NCBI GenBank assembly: GCA_016715985.1
Contig: JADJXD010000001.1
Location: 5,270,001 to 5,334,000, forward strand
Source of the DNA: Saprospiraceae bacterium
GTDB lineage: Bacteria; Bacteroidota; Bacteroidia; Chitinophagales; Saprospiraceae
Length of the DNA stretch: 64,000 bases
Reading direction: 5' to 3'
Of this stretch, positions 16,909 through 25,379 are shown piece after piece. Position 1 is the first letter of the stretch; each line of letters opens with the position of its first letter. The notes beneath the pieces are model-generated. The model was not told where the DNA came from. It saw only the letters and a program-made list of their open reading frames with translations, and made no database searches. A program made the translations under genes and the position numbers.

Positions 16909-17684
16909 TTAAAGAATGTATGTACTTACCCATGTTTTGTCTGGTTTTATTTCTTCTATATAATGATTATCAGACCCACACTTTTCACATTTGTACGGCA
17001 TCAGGGATAGTGGCTTTTAGTTTTGAAGAGCTATGATGAATGCCATAGCTACGTGATTTCTAGAAGTATAGCGGCAGGACATATTGGAGTATTTAGTCGA
17101 TGGGTACGAGGGGTTCCATGATTTTGTACGCTTTAGGAGCGACTTGACCTGCCTGTTGATTTTTATAGTCATTGTTTAGGAGGATGACTTTTTCGGAATC
17201 TTTGATGTAGTCGAGTCGTTTGTTGGATACGGCGATGCGGTTGATATACTTTGCCAGATAATCTTCGATGATTTTGGTATCCATCGTCAGGAGTGTGGAG
17301 TGAACTACCCAACGGATTTTTTCTACGTCACTGATGAGTGTTTCTATAATCTGAAGGTAAGTCAATTTTCCTGATTTGTGAAAAGATGAGCTATTTGAGG
17401 AAGATGCTTTTATATCTTGCTCAGATACTTCTATATTTAGCGAGCTTGTGTTTATGTTTTGGGTAAATGCATGCTCCTTTCTCACTCAGACTTCCAAGAG
17501 TCACAAGGGCTTGTACATGGATATGGTACTTCATATCTGACTTGAATGTATGAAGAATCGATGTCATGCCCGGAGTGTAAACCGATTTGGCTCCTACGTT
17601 TTTGATGATCTTCAATGCTACTTTCAGGATCAGGGAATAGATGACAGATTCATTATTTCGTGCCAGACATTCGTCAATCGTCAT
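16909..17684 (-). pseudogene. Decayed IS91-family transposase
   Basis: Several minus-strand frames together give the middle and C-terminal parts of a Y2 (IS91-type) transposase: GMTSILHTFKSDMKYHIHVQ with the HxH-like metal motif (17600-17530), the KYINRIAVSNKRL segment (17250-17210), HNDYKNQQ-like YKDY region (17170) and a C-terminal cysteine motif CEKCGSDNH (about 16975) ending at TAA 16909-16911. Frameshifts and stops separate the parts, and the N-terminal zinc-binding region is missing. The truncated N-terminal side abuts a heptanucleotide repeat. IS91 elements move by rolling circle; this one cannot. Confidence 0.75.
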
Positions 17685-17720
17685 TCGTCATTTGTCATTC
17701 GTCATTTGTCATTCGTCATT
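17680..17720 (+). repeat. Heptanucleotide tandem repeat
   Basis: About six units alternate GTCATTC and GTCATTT. It directly adjoins the truncated IS91 transposase. Other 7-bp repeats occur inside the kinase genes at 54.6, 58.3 and 60.7 kb. Confidence 0.85.
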
Positions 17721-17758
17721 ACACCTCGTCGAAGCAGGCTGCACTGTAACTCGTGTGT

Positions 17759-19036
17759 TTAATTCTTTTTAGTCACTAATATTTTATCAATTCGCTGACC
17801 ATCTTTGTCTATAATTTCAAGTTCATAACCTTTAAAATCAATTTTTTCACCTATTTCCGGCAGTCTCTTCATTTTGTTTAAGATAAGGCCGGCAACTGTT
17901 GTATATCCTGAAAATTTTCCGTGCTGCGTATCCATATCAAAGTATTTAAAGAAATCCAGTACATAAAATCGACCATCTACCAGCCAGGAGTTGTTTCCCC
18001 TTTGAGTAATTTGATGTTTCTCCTGGTCATTTTCTGTTACATCCTCCAAAAGCGCATCCACTACATCATCCATAGTGACTATACCAAGGGTTGAACCATA
18101 TTCATCCACAACAATTCCGAAATCTATCTTTTCTTTTTTGAAAAGTTCTAAAACTTTATATGCAAAGATTCCTTCATTAAAATATAGAGGAGCCTTAATA
18201 TAGTCTTCAATATTGAAATCCTTATCTGAAGTAGGTGTAAATAAATCCTTTAAGCTGACAATACCAATACTATCATCTATATTATGGCTTTCTGATACCG
18301 GATAGACAGAATGTTTTTCTTGATTTATTTTGTGTTTTATTTCTTCCCATGTATCATTTATTGTAAAAAAAATTACATCATTTCTGTGAGTTAAAAGGGT
18401 ATTCACTTTTCTGTCACCTAGCTCAAAAACACGCTCCATTATATTGTGTTCAATATCCTGAATTTCTCCCTCTTGTGCACTTTCCTTCATAATCGATTTT
18501 ATTTCTTCTTCTGAAGTTTTGTTTTGAGAAATTTTATTTATTCCCAATAGTTTTAATAAAATGCCATTTGAAGAAGTTAATAGCCAAACAAATGGGGAAG
18601 TAATTAAGGAAAGAATCTTCATTGGTTTTGCCAGCATTATGGCAATGGGTTCCGGGAATGTCATCCCAAGTCTTTTAGGCAATAATTCACCCAACACTAT
18701 AGTAAGATAGGTTATAAAAACGACAATGATACCGGTTGCAATGTTATCTGCATAAGCTTTGATTGGCTCAAACCGGATGAGGAAATCGGTAACGTCGTTA
18801 GTCAAATTCTCCCCACTATATACACCCAATAAAATTCCGATTAAGGTAATTCCGATTTGTATGGTGCTTAAAAATTTTGTCGGATTTTCTGTAAGTTCAA
18901 GGGCAGTGATTGCTCCTTTACTTCCCTTCCTTTTTGCGTTTTCCAATTTGAATTTACGTGAAGAAACCAACGACATTTCTGACATTGAGAATATTCCGTT
19001 CACAAACACAAGTGCAATTATTATTAATATTTCCAT
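17759..19036 (-). CDS. CNNM/CorC-family membrane transporter (hemolysin-like)
   Basis: The 425-residue protein has the three-part layout of this family: an N-terminal CNNM (DUF21) membrane domain with about four helices (residues 1-190; MSEMSLVSSRKFKLE block), a CBS pair (about 205-335; NTLLTHRNDVIF, DEYGSTLGIVTMDDVVDALL) and a C-terminal CorC/HlyC domain. Members are linked to magnesium or cobalt efflux. It appears complete and is flanked by decayed genes, so it may be a later or selected resident of the island. Confidence 0.9.
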   Translation of the reverse strand: MEILIIIALVFVNGIFSMSEMSLVSSRKFKLENAKRKGSKGAITALELTENPTKFLSTIQIGITLIGILLGVYSGENLTNDVTDFLIRFEPIKAYADNIATGIIVVFITYLTIVLGELLPKRLGMTFPEPIAIMLAKPMKILSLITSPFVWLLTSSNGILLKLLGINKISQNKTSEEEIKSIMKESAQEGEIQDIEHNIMERVFELGDRKVNTLLTHRNDVIFFTINDTWEEIKHKINQEKHSVYPVSESHNIDDSIGIVSLKDLFTPTSDKDFNIEDYIKAPLYFNEGIFAYKVLELFKKEKIDFGIVVDEYGSTLGIVTMDDVVDALLEDVTENDQEKHQITQRGNNSWLVDGRFYVLDFFKYFDMDTQHGKFSGYTTVAGLILNKMKRLPEIGEKIDFKGYELEIIDKDGQRIDKILVTKKN

Positions 19037-19083
19037 TTATGATTTTGTTAATTGCCTGCCAAAAGCTGGTTTTACCTATCGCT

Positions 19084-19415
19084 CTAATATTTAAACACTT
19101 TTGCATTTTCTAGTAGTTTTATTGCTTCTTTCCACGTAGGAAGTGAATCGGTTTCTATGGTGATTGTTCTAATTTCCTTTGCTATACTCTTACTGCTTTT
19201 CATTGCTTCTAAATGTGCCCCACTTTTAGCAAATACTTTAAGTTCATCTTCATTATTCCACAATGTCATGGTGTAATGTTTGTTCCAAATACCCTTTTTT
19301 TAAAGTCCTTATAATTTGTAGATTTAAGCTGTTTAATAATTTTTAAGGCTTGTGCTGATAATGCAAAGAATTTAAGCGGTCCTTTTAATTCTATAGATGT
19401 AATGGTCGCTTTCAT
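19084..19415 (-). pseudogene. DUF3291-like monooxygenase gene with one frameshift
   Basis: From ATG 19413-19415 the frame gives MKATITSIELKGPLKFFALS and continues to a T7 run (19295-19301, A7 on the coding strand), where one extra base would join it to GIWNKHYTMTLWNNEDELKV and the rest, ending KLLENAKVFKY. The joined 110-residue protein has the SGAHLEAM motif of small alpha-beta barrel DUF3291/monooxygenase-like proteins. The single homopolymer change could be a sequencing error; as written, only the last 61 codons after an internal ATG could be translated. Confidence 0.65.
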
Positions 19416-19440
19416 TATTCTTTATTTGTTGTTTTTTATT

Positions 19441-19746
19441 TTATGGCTTTGTGTATATGTCATCGTCATCAGTTGGAAATTGCTGGTGTTTTAAAAATCC
19501 AAAAACTATAATTCTTGATGGTTCTATTTTAAAAACAATAGTACAACTTTTAAAAACACAATCTCTTATTTGCAGGTCATCAAAGTATATAGATTGCCTG
19601 AATAAATAGGGATTATCGGGAATACTTTGAGTTTTTCTTAATAATTGATTTTTTAATTTATTAGCAGCTTTGAGATTATCTGATGCAATAAATTCTATAT
19701 GTTCTTTTAGTCTACTTTGAAATGATTTCTTATAGACGATCTTCAT
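19441..19746 (-). CDS. RelE/ParE-family toxin
   Basis: The protein of about 101 residues (MKIVYKKSFQSRLKEHIEFI) has the RelE/ParE layout: an N-terminal strand, two helices with ASDNLKAANKLKNQLLRKTQSI, then strands with DLQIRDCVFKSCTIVFKI. It would act on ribosome-bound mRNA or gyrase depending on subfamily; I cannot tell which. I prefer the ATG at 19746 to that at 19755, because it gives the usual N-terminus. It overlaps the antitoxin end by 17 bp, a normal sign of coupled expression. Confidence 0.75.
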   Translation of the reverse strand: MKIVYKKSFQSRLKEHIEFIASDNLKAANKLKNQLLRKTQSIPDNPYLFRQSIYFDDLQIRDCVFKSCTIVFKIEPSRIIVFGFLKHQQFPTDDDDIYTKP

Positions 19747-19969
19747 ATTTCGCAATTACTTCATTCAATGAACTTTCCAATTCTTCATGACTTACAAATT
19801 CGGCATTTCCGTTATTGATCTCTTCTAATTCTTTATGCAAATATTTTTGATTAGCCAGATAATTTTGATCTTCTTTAATCACAACTAATTCATCAGATGT
19901 AAATGCGCTTAGAGATTGCATCACCCTGTCCAAGGCATTTTCTTTTATGTTCAATCTTACGGTCAACAT
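19730..19969 (-). CDS. Antitoxin partner of the RelE/ParE toxin
   Basis: This 79-residue acidic protein lies before the toxin with overlap, as antitoxins do. The N-terminus (MLTVRLNIKENALDRVMQSL) resembles the dimerisation part of small antitoxins, and the C-terminal tail (FVSHEELESSLNEVIAKYEDRL) is typical for wrapping around RelE-type toxins. It is the only TA pair in the window with both genes apparently intact. Confidence 0.75.
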   Translation of the reverse strand: MLTVRLNIKENALDRVMQSLSAFTSDELVVIKEDQNYLANQKYLHKELEEINNGNAEFVSHEELESSLNEVIAKYEDRL

Positions 19970-20703
19970 TGTATTTTATTTAGTATTTAATAACGGCTAT
20001 TAAGGATAAAAAGTTCGCCTTCACATTCCTTCAAAACCTTTAGTACGTGGGATGCCAATAAAGTATTAGGAATAAGATATTCATGAATTTCACATCCTAC
20101 GTATTAAATATATCTGTTCTCCGACCACAAAGTTAAGAATTTCTGTAGAAAGTTCTGCCAGACGTGTGGTGTTTTATCCTTATGTTTTGTGGATCAAGTT
20201 GGCAGATTTACAAACCAACTTAACCGGAAAAGGATTGTCGAAATTACCTGTGGAAATCAAAGGAACGTATCACAAATCCTGCCCCTGTTGCGAAAGATGT
20301 CTGATGATAACGCTGCTCACCTTCGGCAGACGAGGGCCACCAAAAGAATATTGCAAGGCGGAACATGAAAATGCTACACCCCTCCATTTACATGAGTTTG
20401 GGTAGGGGATGACTGAATGTTGCAGAGCAAAATCGTGATACGAAATCACGATTTAATGAAGGAACCGAAACCTTCCGGATTTCGGCATCTTTGGACTTAT
20501 TTTGAAAAATATAGTTTGATCAAATGGGATTAGCTAATAATTAATACTACTAACACCTTTGTAATCTGCTTGCATAGGAAGGGAGTAGTCATGATGCCTG
20601 ATGATATCTCCATATTATACCCAATTATGCCTTTCCGCCTTTGGTGGGTTTTTTCAAGCCAGGCAGAGTTTATCCGACTTTACAGGCGTAAAACCAAAGA
20701 TTC
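19970..20703. other. Long intergenic region
   Basis: It shows no convincing gene; the open frame 20166-20405 has a composition and internal repeats unlike a protein. The words AACTTAACCGGAAAAGGA (20218-20235) recur near 13286, also upstream of an attC-like element. A perfect inverted repeat (AAATCGTGA / TCACGATTT, 20430-20454) is present. This may be remains of earlier cassettes. Confidence 0.4.
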
Positions 20704-20781
20704 CGTTCTTCTGCTTCGGGCCGGATAAATTAACAGGCCGTTTATCACAATTACGTTGGACTCGACAAACGCTTAGTTGTT
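20704..20781 (-). repeat. Structured attC-like element, copy B
   Basis: Related to copy A (13326-13404): lead CGTTCTTCTGCTTCGGG, outer arms AACA / GTTGTT, inner arms CCGTTT / AAACGC. Where copy A pairs GTTC with GAAC, copy B pairs GTTT with AAAC, a compensating change that supports selection on structure. It ends 12 bp beyond the stop codon of the minus-strand ABC ATPase gene, the same spacing as copy A. Confidence 0.5.
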
Positions 20782-20793
20782 ATATAACGTTTT

Positions 20794-21474
20794 TTATTTA
20801 AGTTCAAGTTTTTCAATTCGGTTTCCAATTGTAATTTCTTTCATTTCTTGTTCTAAATGTTTAAACTCGGACTTTTGAACTGATTTAATCTTTTCTCCTT
20901 TTCTCAAAAGATGTATTTCGTCACAAGTATCGCTTAAAGTTGAAAAAATATGTGATGAAATAAGCACAACTTTATTAAGTTCTTTTAGCTTTAAAATTAT
21001 CTCTGTTAAAATGATATTACTCTGAATGTCAACACCATTAAAAGGTTCGTCAAGGATAAAGTATTCGTTTTCCTGAAGGAGAATAGCGGTGATTGCCAGT
21101 TTCTTCTTCATCCCCGTTGAGTAAGTTGAAGCGTATTGATTGAGTGGTAAGTCAAAAATATTCTTGTTCTCAAATTCTAAATTAGTCTTACCACGTGCAT
21201 TACAAAGTAGTGTGATGTATTCTTTGCCTGTTATCTTTGAGAAAAAGAAAGGGTCTGTCAGAAGCAAGCCTAAATGATTTTTTAAAGGGGTAATGTCGGC
21301 AATTATTTCTCCATTATAACTTTCCAAACCTGCAATACATCTGAATAATGTTGTTTTTCCTGCTCCGTTTTCGCCAACAATTCCGTAAGCTTTCCCTTTT
21401 AAAAACTCCATTGAAATATTTTTCAAAACTTCGTTTTTACCGTAACTTTTGCTTAGTCCATTAATTTTAATCAT
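20794..21474 (-). CDS. ABC transporter ATP-binding protein
   Basis: A 226-residue ABC ATPase with Walker A (GENGAGKTT, about residues 35-43), Q-loop region, signature (YSTGMKKKLA), Walker B (YFILDEPFNG) and H-loop (ISSHI). It overlaps the upstream permease gene by 8 bp, so they form one exporter. The class resembles bacteriocin/drug-type single ATPases with a separate permease. The stop is 12 bp from an attC-like hairpin. Confidence 0.93.
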   Translation of the reverse strand: MIKINGLSKSYGKNEVLKNISMEFLKGKAYGIVGENGAGKTTLFRCIAGLESYNGEIIADITPLKNHLGLLLTDPFFFSKITGKEYITLLCNARGKTNLEFENKNIFDLPLNQYASTYSTGMKKKLAITAILLQENEYFILDEPFNGVDIQSNIILTEIILKLKELNKVVLISSHIFSTLSDTCDEIHLLRKGEKIKSVQKSEFKHLEQEMKEITIGNRIEKLELK

Positions 21475-22387
21475 TCAATATATATTTTAGCTTATTAACA
21501 GACTTTGAGTAAAAAAACGGAATGATAGCCAATAACAAAGGCGGAAAGTAAAGACTAAATGCAATTGTAATCCCTTCGGGAATGTTCATCTCATTTGGAT
21601 ATGCTGAATATTTGGCCAAAATTACAGTACAAAGAAACAAAAGTCCAATGATGAAAAAGAGTAAAATTAATTCAAATTCGCTTGGATAAAATACCAAAAG
21701 ACTAATTATGATTGGAGCAGCTATTAAAGTAACGTTTTTAGATGCGTTAAAAATTTTATTTTTTAAAAAAGCTTTGGGCGTTTCAGCGTGAACCCAAACA
21801 TAATATTCCTGCTCAGGCTTATGATAGTAACTTAAAGAGGTTAAGAAAATTAATAAAAATGCAAAAATCCCCAAGTTTAGATTGTCAACATTAATAGCAA
21901 TAAAAGTCAAAACATAGGCAAATGGGAATATGAAGAGGGTTTTTCTGAAACCTGTCGAAAATTCAAATGGTCTTTTTGAAAAAGGGGTTGGGATTGTTAG
22001 ATTAAAATTGGAATGAAAAGAGAATAAGGCAAGAATAGCCGAACAAATAAATAGGATACTGGCTTCAAAGAGGAAACTTTTGTATATTAGAATTGACACA
22101 AAAGGCGTGCAAACGATAAAGTTTTCAATAACCCTTATTTTCATTTTTGTTTTATCTCCGAAAGTTGATAGTAAAAAATCCGTTCTGTTTTTTTCAGAAA
22201 GTTTGAATTGTATATTAAGGCAAGTCAAGATTACCAGGTATTTGGCAAACTCTGTCTTATGGAAAATGTATTCTGAAAGCAAAAGAAATGCAGTTAATGC
22301 CAAAAGATAACCTAAAAGAGGATTAAGTCCTGCTTCCTTAATCTTTCGGTTTGTCATAACATATTGTAATTTATAATAGTTTTTCAT
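21467..22387 (-). CDS. ABC transporter permease, membrane subunit
   Basis: A 306-residue protein with about eight hydrophobic helices and no similarity to a named family that I can state. Co-transcription and an 8-bp overlap with the ATPase gene make it the probable permease. The substrate is unknown. Start ATG at 22387 follows a plausible leader; upstream lies the intron-like fragment. Confidence 0.75.
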   Translation of the reverse strand: MKNYYKLQYVMTNRKIKEAGLNPLLGYLLALTAFLLLSEYIFHKTEFAKYLVILTCLNIQFKLSEKNRTDFLLSTFGDKTKMKIRVIENFIVCTPFVSILIYKSFLFEASILFICSAILALFSFHSNFNLTIPTPFSKRPFEFSTGFRKTLFIFPFAYVLTFIAINVDNLNLGIFAFLLIFLTSLSYYHKPEQEYYVWVHAETPKAFLKNKIFNASKNVTLIAAPIIISLLVFYPSEFELILLFFIIGLLFLCTVILAKYSAYPNEMNIPEGITIAFSLYFPPLLLAIIPFFYSKSVNKLKYILND

Positions 22388-22551
22388 TTTTTGTGTTCAC
22401 GCTGTCTTGTCTTATAATGGCTTGTATAGGTAATGTGATATGGAGAAGGCGCAGCAATAAAAAGTCTGATCTTATATCACTTGTGTGTGCCTTGAATGGC
22501 AAATGTACAATTTTCATTTAAGTTGTACAAACTGCTTAATAAACCAGTTTG

Positions 22552-22784
22552 TCTGGAGAGTTCGGCCCGTAGGATAAATATCCAACGGGTTGAAAGTCTC
22601 TCATACGCTGGTGTAACGCCCTAAAGTATTAGCAAGTAATCCGCAGCGGTAGATGGTTTAGAGAGATCTAATCACTGAAGCCCGCCTGCTTCGAATCGGG
22701 CAGGTAAGCAGGACTGCAAAAGTCGGTACTTTGGGTGCCTTGTAGAAGCAAAGTGCATGAGATATTGGAACCGCTTAGGAGGCT
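22552..22784 (+). ncRNA. Possible 5' fragment of a group II intron
   Basis: The sequence has features I associate with domain I of chloroplast-like group II introns: GGAGAGTTCGGCCC pairing with GTTGAAAGTCTCTC, then GTGTAACGCCC, GCAAGTAATCCGC and a later GAAGCCCGCCTGC hairpin with GCATGAGATATTGGAACCGC. No reverse transcriptase gene or domain V is visible; at 22785 it runs straight into an IS21 end. So it is at most a truncated, inactive relic. I base this on motif memory, not on a covariance search. Confidence 0.45.
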
Positions 22785-22807
22785 GGTCAGCTTGGGGAGA
22801 ATATACA
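22785..22807 (+). mobile_element. Solo IS21 end
   Basis: These 23 bases are identical to the right terminus of the complete IS21 at 16078-16100, including the final GAGAATATACA. No istA or istB follows on the element side; instead the intron-like fragment abuts. It marks a second insertion in which the rest of the element was deleted or replaced. Confidence 0.85.
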
Positions 22808-23431
22808 GTTACAACCTGTAAAGTCATATTTTACTACAAGAATTTCTCCTAAATGGTTAGAAACATCAAAACCATATTTCGATAATAAATTCAATGGAAT
22901 GTTTTTGTCCAATATCGGACTATTCGAATTGTTCTGGGAGTTAATTATCGCAGAGTTTATGAAATTAGGATTTTCATTGAATGATTTTACCCAAATTTCT
23001 TTTGAGTAAGTTTCAAACAGTGTCCAAGTATTAACAATTGCATTTCGACCAATATTTTCAAAGCATTTCCTGATTTCAGCGTTGTTTTTGTAAAGATTAT
23101 TTGATTCTTTTATAGAATCTTCTACTACTGTTTTATTCGCTGTTTTTATTGATTCTTGAAAAAAATCCACTAAATGTTTTGCTGCATCTTTTGGCTCTTT
23201 AGGTGGATTGTTTATGAAAAATCCAAGTTTGACTGCTTGCTCAATTGAAAGGTGACTTTCTTTGACTTTGCTCATCGCAAAAGACATAAAGATTAAAGGA
23301 CTAGAAATTAAAGTAAGAATTTGTTCTATTGAATCGCAATACCTTAAATGAATTTCTTTCAAACTGGGGCTTAGTTCGTCAGAAATCTCTTTTATTGATT
23401 CTAAATCTATATTTATGTTTTCTAATTTCAA
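22808..23431 (-). pseudogene. Hypothetical protein gene truncated by IS21 end
   Basis: The 214-codon frame (22787-23431) reads host protein up to KYDFTGCN and then ends in the IS21 terminus (CIFSPS, stop 22787). The host part, about 207 residues, is largely helical and charged (KEIHLRYCDSIEQILTLISS; KCFENIGRNAIVNTWTLFETYSKEIW). The last stretch resembles the core of HEPN-type proteins, but I cannot assign a family with confidence. How much C-terminus was lost is unknown. Confidence 0.55.
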
Positions 23432-23671
23432 TTTTGTGAACGGTTTGTCTTTAAATAACTGCTAACTTACTTATTTGCGCAACTGCGTTCCTCATAACTC
23501 ATTGATTTACAAATCATATTATAAATATAAAAATGCGCATGTTTGTTAATGGTATCCGTTTTTAAATGATTGTATACGCATATAAAAATTCAAATACTGG
23601 TCGAAAAGTAAATATAATACAGATTTTATAATTGTGGTAGGGGAAATTATAAAAATTTAGCTTTTATGGAA

Positions 23672-23950
23672 TTAAAGTATGTTAAATGAAGTCAAAAAAA
23701 TAACCACACAAATCTGCATCCCGATCAATAACGGAATCCCATATTTAAAATGTTGTTTATTTGTTTTGTGATATAAGGGATATTTCATGCCGGAATATAT
23801 ACCGACACTGCCACCGGCAATAGCGATAAGAAATAAATTATTTTCGGGGATGCGCCAATTACCTTTTTTAGATGCTGCTTTATCTTTCCGCATCATAAAG
23901 TATGAAACGGTGTTGATGAAAATGAAATAGTATATTAGATATTCAATCAT
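23672..23950 (-). CDS. DUF1294 membrane protein
   Basis: I choose the ATG at 23950 (MIEYLIYYFIFINTVSYFMM) rather than 23983; it gives the usual DUF1294 start. The 92-residue protein has the family's two to three helices and the conserved middle segment (DKAASKKGNWRIPENNLFLIAIAGGSVGIYSGM). Function unknown. It slightly precedes the stop of the upstream DUF1801 gene (23959), so the two may be co-transcribed. Confidence 0.85.
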   Translation of the reverse strand: MIEYLIYYFIFINTVSYFMMRKDKAASKKGNWRIPENNLFLIAIAGGSVGIYSGMKYPLYHKTNKQHFKYGIPLLIGMQICVVIFLTSFNIL

Positions 23951-23958
23951 TACAAGTT

Positions 23959-24374
23959 TTATTTTTCTACCGAAGCCAGCCACTTCCTGATTACGGATTT
24001 CAAATCTTCTTCTTTTTGTTTCAAATCGTCCATAGATGTTATGGTGACGGACTTTCTTCCATCTGAAAACGAACCACCCAATAAGCCGGACGGATCATCC
24101 ACTTTTGCGCCAGTCGGGAAAATGAGTAATATTTCATCCATTTTCCTGAGATTGTACACGATAATATCCCGTTTATATTCCTTAGGGTCAAACGGAGCCA
24201 TTTCACCTGTGTAATAGAATGCCGGAGAATTCCATTTGATATGTTCTCCGATCTCTGAATCGGTACTTAAAATAATCTCATGTAATTTAAGCATTACCTC
24301 TTTCAGCGGGTGATCCAGATTTTCATAAAAGTTTTTGACTTGTTCCCGGTTGGATAATTTTGAGATTTTGGCCT
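23959..24374 (-). CDS. DUF1801 domain protein, N-terminus frameshifted or start unclear
   Basis: An ATG at 24294 gives 111 residues starting MLKLHEIILSTDSEIGEHIKWNSPAFYY, which lacks part of the family. In the same frame upstream codons read SKLSNREQVKNFYENLDHPLKEV, clearly the natural N-terminus, but no start codon is in frame. An out-of-frame ATGAAA lies near 24382. Two missing bases in the A run there would give MKNKAKIS. DUF1801 proteins are small and of uncertain role (YdhG/iron-chaperone group). It is followed by DUF1294. Confidence 0.65.
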
Positions 24375-24378
24375 TATT

Positions 24379-24747
24379 TCATTTATTGATTTTGTCATTT
24401 ACTTCATGGACTCTGAATTCCACTATCTGAGCAATCAGTTCATAAGGTATTTCCTGATCCAAAGGAAATTGAATGGAGCCTTTGCCAACTTTATACTTCG
24501 ACAACTCTTTTTGAAAAGCGGTATTGCCGGAAGGTAAAGCATAAAAACCAATGTGATTTTTGAAAGCCGCAAAATAAACCAATGGCTTTTTATGTAATTT
24601 GAATGCGGGCATATTGTAAGCGATACCATCCAATGCTTCCGGAGCATTCTCTTTGACTACTTTATGAATGTTTTTTAATTTTATAACTATGTCATCCGGA
24701 AAGTCTTCCAGATATTGAGAAAAGGATGTATAAGATTTAGATTTCAT
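24379..24747 (-). CDS. DUF1801/YdhG-like protein
   Basis: The 122-residue cytosolic protein matches the YdhG-like branch of DUF1801 (Fra-like, sometimes called iron chaperone): SFSQYLEDFPDDIVIKLKNIHKVVKENAPEALDGIAYNMPAF and HIGFYALPSG. It is complete. Its neighbour on the same strand is another DUF1801 protein; they are not close copies of each other. Confidence 0.8.
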   Translation of the reverse strand: MKSKSYTSFSQYLEDFPDDIVIKLKNIHKVVKENAPEALDGIAYNMPAFKLHKKPLVYFAAFKNHIGFYALPSGNTAFQKELSKYKVGKGSIQFPLDQEIPYELIAQIVEFRVHEVNDKINK

Positions 24748-24935
24748 AAACTAATTTAATTTGGCTTATTCAAAATAACGGAAACAACTTAAAATGATTA
24801 TATTTATTACCTGGTTTCCAGATTCTTTTTTATATTCTGAAAAATGCAATCGTTATTAATTCAGACAATAATATAAACTACAACTATTAACTGTACAATA
24901 TTGTTAGGAAATATTATAATCTTAAAATCAATACC

Positions 24936-25280
24936 ATGAAATTTCTGAATAATTATTTACTAATACTAATAAGCATTTTTGTTTTTAGCTTTACCCACAA
25001 CCTAAAAGCACAGCAAGCTCCTTCCACATTTAATACCGGGGTAGTGCAAAAACCATCTATAAAGACAGTGGAGCTGGAAGTAGGAGGAATGACCTGCCAG
25101 AAGGGTTGTGCAGACGGCATCGATAAGCATTTGAAAACCATAAAAGGGGTGCAAAAAAGTAAAACTAAACTATCCAGCGGGATCAGTAAAATCACTTATG
25201 ATGAAAGTGTCATTCCTGTCAGTGGATTGATTTACTTAATAGAAGAACGAGGGTACACAGCTAAAGTGCGGAAAGACTAA
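24936..25280 (+). CDS. Exported HMA-domain protein
   Basis: A signal peptide (MKFLNNYLLILISIFVFSFTHNLKA) precedes a heavy-metal-associated domain of about 70 residues. The metal loop reads GMTCQKGCADGI, so the two cysteines are three residues apart (CxxxC) instead of the classic CxxC; this variant is common in exported Bacteroidota proteins of this type. It would sit in the periplasm or on the outer side and may bind copper or another soft metal. It stands alone before a repeat region. Confidence 0.85.
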   Translation: MKFLNNYLLILISIFVFSFTHNLKAQQAPSTFNTGVVQKPSIKTVELEVGGMTCQKGCADGIDKHLKTIKGVQKSKTKLSSGISKITYDESVIPVSGLIYLIEERGYTAKVRKD

Positions 25281-25379
25281 AGCGGAAAAAATCGTAATTA
25301 ATTTTGTAAATAGACTTTGGAATTTCTTCCCCGGAAGGATTACGCCCTTTCAGGGCTGATGAACATTTGGCATAAGTAC

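Noticed and set aside
20166..20405. Small gene of 79 codons
   Set aside because: The frame overlaps repeat-like words shared with the other attC-like site, has no family resemblance and its composition is unlike neighbouring genes.
13355..20781. Classical integron cassette array
   Set aside because: No integrase gene is visible, only two sites were found, and the GTTRRRY consensus is not met, so I report only an attC-like structure.
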